Positions 60,270 through 64,000 of a stretch of 64,000 nucleotides of DNA are shown piece after piece. How positions within the stretch are numbered: position 1 is the stretch's first letter; every line of letters begins with the position of its first letter. The position numbers were made by a program, and so were the translations under genes. Under the pieces are notes generated by a model. It was not told where the DNA came from. It saw only the letters and a program-made list of their open reading frames with translations, and did not search any database. This stretch comes from Pseudomaricurvus alcaniphilus (GTDB lineage: Bacteria; Pseudomonadota; Gammaproteobacteria; Pseudomonadales; Cellvibrionaceae): NCBI RefSeq assembly GCF_011440395.1, contig NZ_JAAOIX010000002.1, positions 248,001 to 312,000 on the forward strand. Reading direction: 5' to 3'.

Positions 60270-62552
60270 TTAATGGCTGCCAGACTTAAGTCCATCCTTG
60301 CGCGAGAGGGCCAGGTAGCGGGTATAGCCGCCGTCCGCCAACAATCGCTCCAGGCAGAGGTTCACCGACTCGGCGTCCTCCTGGGCCATCACCTCGTCGA
60401 GAATATTCTCGGCCTGCTCCAGGGTAATGCCGCGAATAGCGCGCTTGACTTTGGGCAGGTTGGTGGCATTCATGGACAGCACATCGTAGCCCATGGCCAT
60501 CAGCAGTACCGCCGCCGCCGGATCGCCTGCCAGCTCACCGCAGATACCGACACTGGTGCCCTGGCTGTGGCCGTCGCGCACCACCTGGTGCAAGGCGCGC
60601 AAGACTGCAGGATGGTAAGCCTGGTAGAGGTCCGCCACTTGCGGATTGTTGCGATCCACGGCCAGCAGGTACTGGGTCAGGTCATTGCTGCCCACCGAGA
60701 GAAAATCCGAGCGCGCCGCCAACTCCCGCGCCTGGTACACCGCTGCCGGGACCTCGATCATGACCCCGATCGGCGGCAGCTCGATATGGTAGCCATCTTC
60801 AGTCAATTCAAAGTAGGCCCGGTGGATCAGGGTCTTGGCCGACTCCAGCTCGGAGATACTGGTGATCATTGGCAACATGATACGGAGATTGTCGAGCCCT
60901 TCGCTGGCCTTGAGCATGGCGCGCACCTGGGCGAGGAAGATTTCCGGGTGATCGAGGGTAACCCGGATGCCGCGCCAACCGAGAAACGGATTCTGCTCCG
61001 CAATCGGGAAATAGGGCAAGGGTTTGTCCCCCCCCACATCCAGGGTGCGCATGGTAACCGTGCGCGGCGCGAACGCCTCCAGCTGTTCGCGGTAGGTGAT
61101 GCGCTGCTCCTCTTCACTGGGAAAGCGGTCGCGCAACAGAAAGGGAATCTCGGTGCGATACAAGCCCACCCCTTCAGCGCCGCGCTCCAGCGAGCGCACC
61201 ACATCGGCCATCAGGCCGGTATTCACCCAGAGGGGGACGCGGTGCTTGTCCGGCGTCTCGCAGGGCAAATCCTTCAGCGCTTCCAGCCCCTTGACCAGCT
61301 CCAGTTCTTCGGCCCGAATATCGTCGTACTGTTCGCGCAAATTGTCCGAGGGGTCGGTATAGATCAAGCCCCGATAACCATCGACAATGACTTCGCGGCC
61401 ATCGATCTGGGTAAACGGCAGGTCCACTGCCCCCATCACCGTGGGTACACCCATGGCCCGCGCGAGGATGGCAATATGGGAGTTGCCCGACCCCAGCACC
61501 GAGACTATGCCCTGCAGGAATTCGCTGGGAATCTCCCCCAGCATGGAGGCGGTGAGCTCCTCCCCCACGAGGATAGAGTTGGGCGGAAATTCCGGATTGA
61601 GCTTGCTGGACTCCTGCAGGTAAGCCAGTACCCGGCGGCCCAAATCCCGCACGTCCGCCGCGCGCTCGCGCAGGTAAGGGTCCGCCATACTGCTGAAGTT
61701 GCGTTCGTGCTCGAGAATCACCTCACTCCAGGAATAGGCAGCACTGACGCCCTGGCGAATACGCTCGGTCACCTCGCCGCCCAGCGAGGCATCATCCAGC
61801 ATCGACAGATAGGCATCAAACAGCGCCTGCTCCTGGGCATTGAGGCGCGACTCCAGCTGCTTGCCGACATTTTTGATATCGATGCGGGCCTTGCCGAGAC
61901 ACTCCTGGAAAAATGCCAGTTCAGCATCCACATCGGCACAGACCTTGTAAGGTACACCGCGTAAATCTGCGGTCGGCGAGATAACCACCGCCCGACCAAT
62001 CGCCACTCCCGGCGAACCGGCCACCCCCTTAAAGCGGGCCTCTTGCACGTTCTTGCCCATGCGCTTGAGTACACCGGTGGCTTCGGCGTGGGCGATAACC
62101 CCGGCCAACTGGGCCGAGGCGGTAACCAGGAAAGCCTCTTCGCCTTCATCGAAACGGCGCTGGGCCACCTGCTGGATAACCAGCACACCCAGCACTTCGC
62201 GCTGGTGAATAATAGGGGTCCCGAGAAAGGAACTGAAGCGCTCCTCACCGGTGGCGGGAAAGTATTGGTAGTTGGGGTGGTCGATGGCCTTTTCCAGGTT
62301 GACCGGTTCCTCCCGCGTGGCGACCATGCCCACCAGGCCCTCGCCTGCGGCCAGGCTCACCTGGCCCACCGCACTCTCGTTCAAACCGTCGGTGGCCATC
62401 AAGCGAAAGTTGCCCAAACCGTCGCGCAGGTACACTGAGCACACTTCGGTCTGCATAGCTTCCTTGACCCGGTGCACAATGATATTCAGGGCCGCCGGCA
62501 AATCGCGCGCGGCGTTGACCTCCTGAACAATACTGCGTAAATGATTAAGCAT
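60270..62552 (-). CDS. ptsP: Nitrogen-PTS phosphoenolpyruvate phosphotransferase EI-Ntr
   Basis: A 760-residue EI-Ntr: an N-terminal GAF sensor domain (about 15-150, e.g. [20 protein letters not shown]), then the EI core with the phosphorylatable histidine in [20 protein letters not shown], and the PEP-binding TIM barrel ending in [18 protein letters not shown] and [16 protein letters not shown]. It starts the PtsP-PtsO-PtsN relay that links nitrogen and carbon status to K+ transport and other targets. The ATG at 62552 overlaps the end of rppH by 8 bp, so the longer frame is rejected; rppH-ptsP coupling is conserved. Confidence 0.96.
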   Translation of the reverse strand: MLNHLRSIVQEVNAARDLPAALNIIVHRVKEAMQTEVCSVYLRDGLGNFRLMATDGLNESAVGQVSLAAGEGLVGMVATREEPVNLEKAIDHPNYQYFPATGEERFSSFLGTPIIHQREVLGVLVIQQVAQRRFDEGEEAFLVTASAQLAGVIAHAEATGVLKRMGKNVQEARFKGVAGSPGVAIGRAVVISPTADLRGVPYKVCADVDAELAFFQECLGKARIDIKNVGKQLESRLNAQEQALFDAYLSMLDDASLGGEVTERIRQGVSAAYSWSEVILEHERNFSSMADPYLRERAADVRDLGRRVLAYLQESSKLNPEFPPNSILVGEELTASMLGEIPSEFLQGIVSVLGSGNSHIAILARAMGVPTVMGAVDLPFTQIDGREVIVDGYRGLIYTDPSDNLREQYDDIRAEELELVKGLEALKDLPCETPDKHRVPLWVNTGLMADVVRSLERGAEGVGLYRTEIPFLLRDRFPSEEEQRITYREQLEAFAPRTVTMRTLDVGGDKPLPYFPIAEQNPFLGWRGIRVTLDHPEIFLAQVRAMLKASEGLDNLRIMLPMITSISELESAKTLIHRAYFELTEDGYHIELPPIGVMIEVPAAVYQARELAARSDFLSVGSNDLTQYLLAVDRNNPQVADLYQAYHPAVLRALHQVVRDGHSQGTSVGICGELAGDPAAAVLLMAMGYDVLSMNATNLPKVKRAIRGITLEQAENILDEVMAQEDAESVNLCLERLLADGGYTRYLALSRKDGLKSGSH

Positions 62553-63075
62553 CGACGGTGTTCCCGGCGCACACGCGGTCTTGCGAGCGCAGCGCCTCGA
62601 AGTCGCTGTGCGCCGGCGAAAGCTCGCGCATAGCGCGCCGATATACATCACGCTTAAACGCCACAACCTTGTCCAGCGGGTACCAGTAGCTCACCCACTG
62701 CCAGTGATCGAACTCCGCGGTGCCGTGATTGTCGAGGCTGATGGCGCTGTCATCGGACAACAGCTGCAGCAGAAACCATTTCTGTTTTTGACCTATACAC
62801 AGCGGCGTCGAACCGCGCCGCAACAGCCGCCGGGGCAAGCGATAACGCAGCCAGCCGCGGGTGCGGGCGAGAACCCTGACATCGCCTTCGCGCAAACCAA
62901 TCTCTTCGTGCAACTCGCGGTACAGGGCCTGCTCCGGAGTTTCATTTTGCTGGATGCCGCCCTGGGGGAACTGCCATGCATCCTGCCCCCCAACTCGCCG
63001 CGCCCACAGTACCTGGCCGCTGTTATTGGTGAGCATAATACCGATATTGGGCCTGAAGCCATCCGGATCGATCAC
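62545..63075 (-). CDS. rppH: RNA pyrophosphohydrolase
   Basis: A 176-residue Nudix enzyme that removes pyrophosphate from 5'-triphosphorylated mRNA to start decay. The Nudix box is [20 protein letters not shown], preceded by [20 protein letters not shown] and WQFPQGG, which are specific for RppH. Length matches E. coli RppH (176). It overlaps ptsP by 8 bp and is divergent from the HAD-phosphatase gene, an order also seen in Pseudomonas. Confidence 0.96.
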   Translation of the reverse strand: MIDPDGFRPNIGIMLTNNSGQVLWARRVGGQDAWQFPQGGIQQNETPEQALYRELHEEIGLREGDVRVLARTRGWLRYRLPRRLLRRGSTPLCIGQKQKWFLLQLLSDDSAISLDNHGTAEFDHWQWVSYWYPLDKVVAFKRDVYRRAMRELSPAHSDFEALRSQDRVCAGNTVDA

Positions 63076-63298
63076 TGAATTCTCCGCTGGGGGATCTGGG
63101 TTACCGCTCTATTGTTCCACAAACAAATAAGATTCATCAATGGAGCCAACAACTTAGGCGCACTTTTAACGACCCGGGCCCCGTGTTTGGCACAAAAAAG
63201 TGGCCTCTGTGATTCCTTTAGTAACACTTTACTTTGCGCTGCTGTATCCTAGCCGCCTTGTTTTCCCATCCCAACTTGAGGACTTTCGAGGTAAGCCT

Positions 63299-63970
63299 GT
63301 GAAACTGGCAATATTTGATCTGGACAACACACTGATAGCCGGCGACAGTGATCACGGTTGGGGTGAATTTATGGTGGCAGAGGGCATGGTCGACCCGGTT
63401 ACCTACAAGCGCGCCAACGACCAGTTTTACGCCGACTACGAGCGCGGCAATATGGACCTGGAAGCCTACCTCAACTTCTCCCTGCAACCGCTGACTCGCT
63501 ACCAACCGCAGGAACTGGCCCGGCTGCACAGCAAGTTTATGCGCGAGGTCATCGCCCCCCTGCGCCTGCCCGCGGCGGACCGGCTGCTGCAACAACACCG
63601 GGACCAGGGCGACTACCTGCTGATCATTACCTCGACCAACGACTTTATTACCGCGCCCATCGCCGCGGAGCTCGGCGTCGACTACCTGCTGGCCACCAAT
63701 GCCGCGCAGCAGGGCGGTCGCTACACCGGCAAGATTGTTGGCGTCCCCTGCTTTCAGGCCGGCAAGGTGACCCGGCTGCAGCAGTGGCTGACAGAAGCCA
63801 GCGAGCACGGTTTTGACGGGGATTTAACCGGCGCCAGCTTCTACAGCGACTCGATCAATGACCTGCCCCTGCTGCAGGTAGTCGACAACCCGGTCGCGGT
63901 GGACCCGGACGCGGCCCTGCGCCAATACGCCGAGCAGCACCATTGGCCCATTATCAGCCTCCGGGATTAA
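63299..63970 (+). CDS. HAD-IB family hydrolase (SerB-like phosphatase)
   Basis: A 223-residue haloacid-dehalogenase-type phosphatase. Motif I is IFDLDNTLIAGDSDHGW (DxDxT, nucleophile in the first Asp), motif II LLIITSTND, and motif III/IV SFYSDSINDLPLL. A short subfamily-IB cap lies between. The start is GTG at 63299 with GAGG seven bases upstream. Related proteins in Pseudomonas are also divergent from rppH; substrate unknown, with phosphoserine-like or phospholipid-head-group phosphatase activity common in the family. Confidence 0.92.
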   Translation: MKLAIFDLDNTLIAGDSDHGWGEFMVAEGMVDPVTYKRANDQFYADYERGNMDLEAYLNFSLQPLTRYQPQELARLHSKFMREVIAPLRLPAADRLLQQHRDQGDYLLIITSTNDFITAPIAAELGVDYLLATNAAQQGGRYTGKIVGVPCFQAGKVTRLQQWLTEASEHGFDGDLTGASFYSDSINDLPLLQVVDNPVAVDPDAALRQYAEQHHWPIISLRD

Positions 63971-63971
63971 G

Positions 63972-63987
63972 CCCGGGGAAACCCGGG
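63972..63987 (+). terminator. CCCGGG-GAAA-CCCGGG hairpin after the HAD gene
   Basis: A six-base-pair GC stem (63972-63977, 63982-63987) with a GAAA tetraloop lies just after the stop codon. The following sequence is not a T-run, so it is a weak terminator or a stability hairpin for the HAD-phosphatase mRNA. Confidence 0.45.
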
Positions 63988-64000
63988 TTGCACAGCCACC

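Noticed and set aside
60273-61964. 563-codon open frame on the plus strand opposite ptsP
   Set aside because: Shadow of PtsP; the minus-strand protein has GAF and EI motifs throughout.
1-64000. tRNA or rRNA genes
   Set aside because: I looked in the intergenic gaps for cloverleaf-like arms and conserved T-loop sequence and saw none; a tRNAscan or Infernal run would be decisive.

Overview
The window reads as one chromosomal segment of a Gammaproteobacterium. Several gene orders are classic for that class: parE-yqiA-cpdA-DUF1249-nudF next to tolC, rppH-ptsP-lgt-thyA-folA, and waaA followed by lipopolysaccharide core genes, then ilvE and glnE. The TonB-dependent receptor, the TtpC/TonB2 operon and the aerobic catabolic genes suggest a marine member of the Cellvibrionales (Halieaceae or Spongiibacteraceae type), but that is an inference without a database search. 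No tRNA, rRNA, CRISPR array, integrase or transposase was seen.

Bases 1-12,214 hold an accessory uptake and catabolism locus. Eight genes run on the minus strand: quinone oxidoreductase, TauD/TfdA dioxygenase, beta-keto acid cleavage enzyme, MFS transporter, YeiH-type exporter, TonB-dependent receptor, a small alpha/beta hydrolase and an AlkK-like acyl-CoA ligase. A divergent AraC-family regulator follows. A 38-bp element, 33/38 identical between copies, lies upstream of both the catabolic operon and the receptor gene, and a 16-bp partial copy lies in front of the regulator. This is good internal evidence for one regulon.

Bases about 12,300-26,000 are visibly richer in A/T and form a defence island, all on the minus strand. 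In transcription order it holds an Xre-ImmA/IrrE metallopeptidase regulator, a PIN-domain protein, an excisionase-like HTH protein, HsdM, HsdS, a RecQ-like helicase fused to a phosphoribosyltransferase domain, a DprA-family protein and HsdR. The helicase-PRTase/DprA pair sits inside the type I restriction operon with overlapping or abutting reading frames, and is the best candidate here for a little-described system. A winged-helix gene with a truncated nucleotidyltransferase, a symmetric 72-bp palindrome and an array of GCGTAA half-sites mark the left side. A 104-nt foldable element abuts the parE stop codon on the right side.

Bases 26,136-33,822 are housekeeping: parE, yqiA, cpdA, a DUF1249 gene, nudF, tolC and waaA. 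Bases 34,086-39,941 are an LPS core/outer saccharide cluster: an ELM1-like protein, two GT4 glycosyltransferases, a CgeB-like protein, a YrbL-like kinase and a methyltransferase. Bases 40,267-50,986 carry nitrogen and amino-acid genes (ilvE, glnE, argE, argA, ilvD) and an orphan GspE/PilB-type ATPase.

Bases 51,302-56,451 are a complete TtpC-TonB2 energising operon (DUF3450 protein, TtpC, ExbB, ExbD, TonB, TPR protein). It could power the receptor encoded near the left end. Bases 56,770-63,970 hold folA, thyA, lgt, an NRDE protein, ptsP, rppH and a HAD phosphatase.
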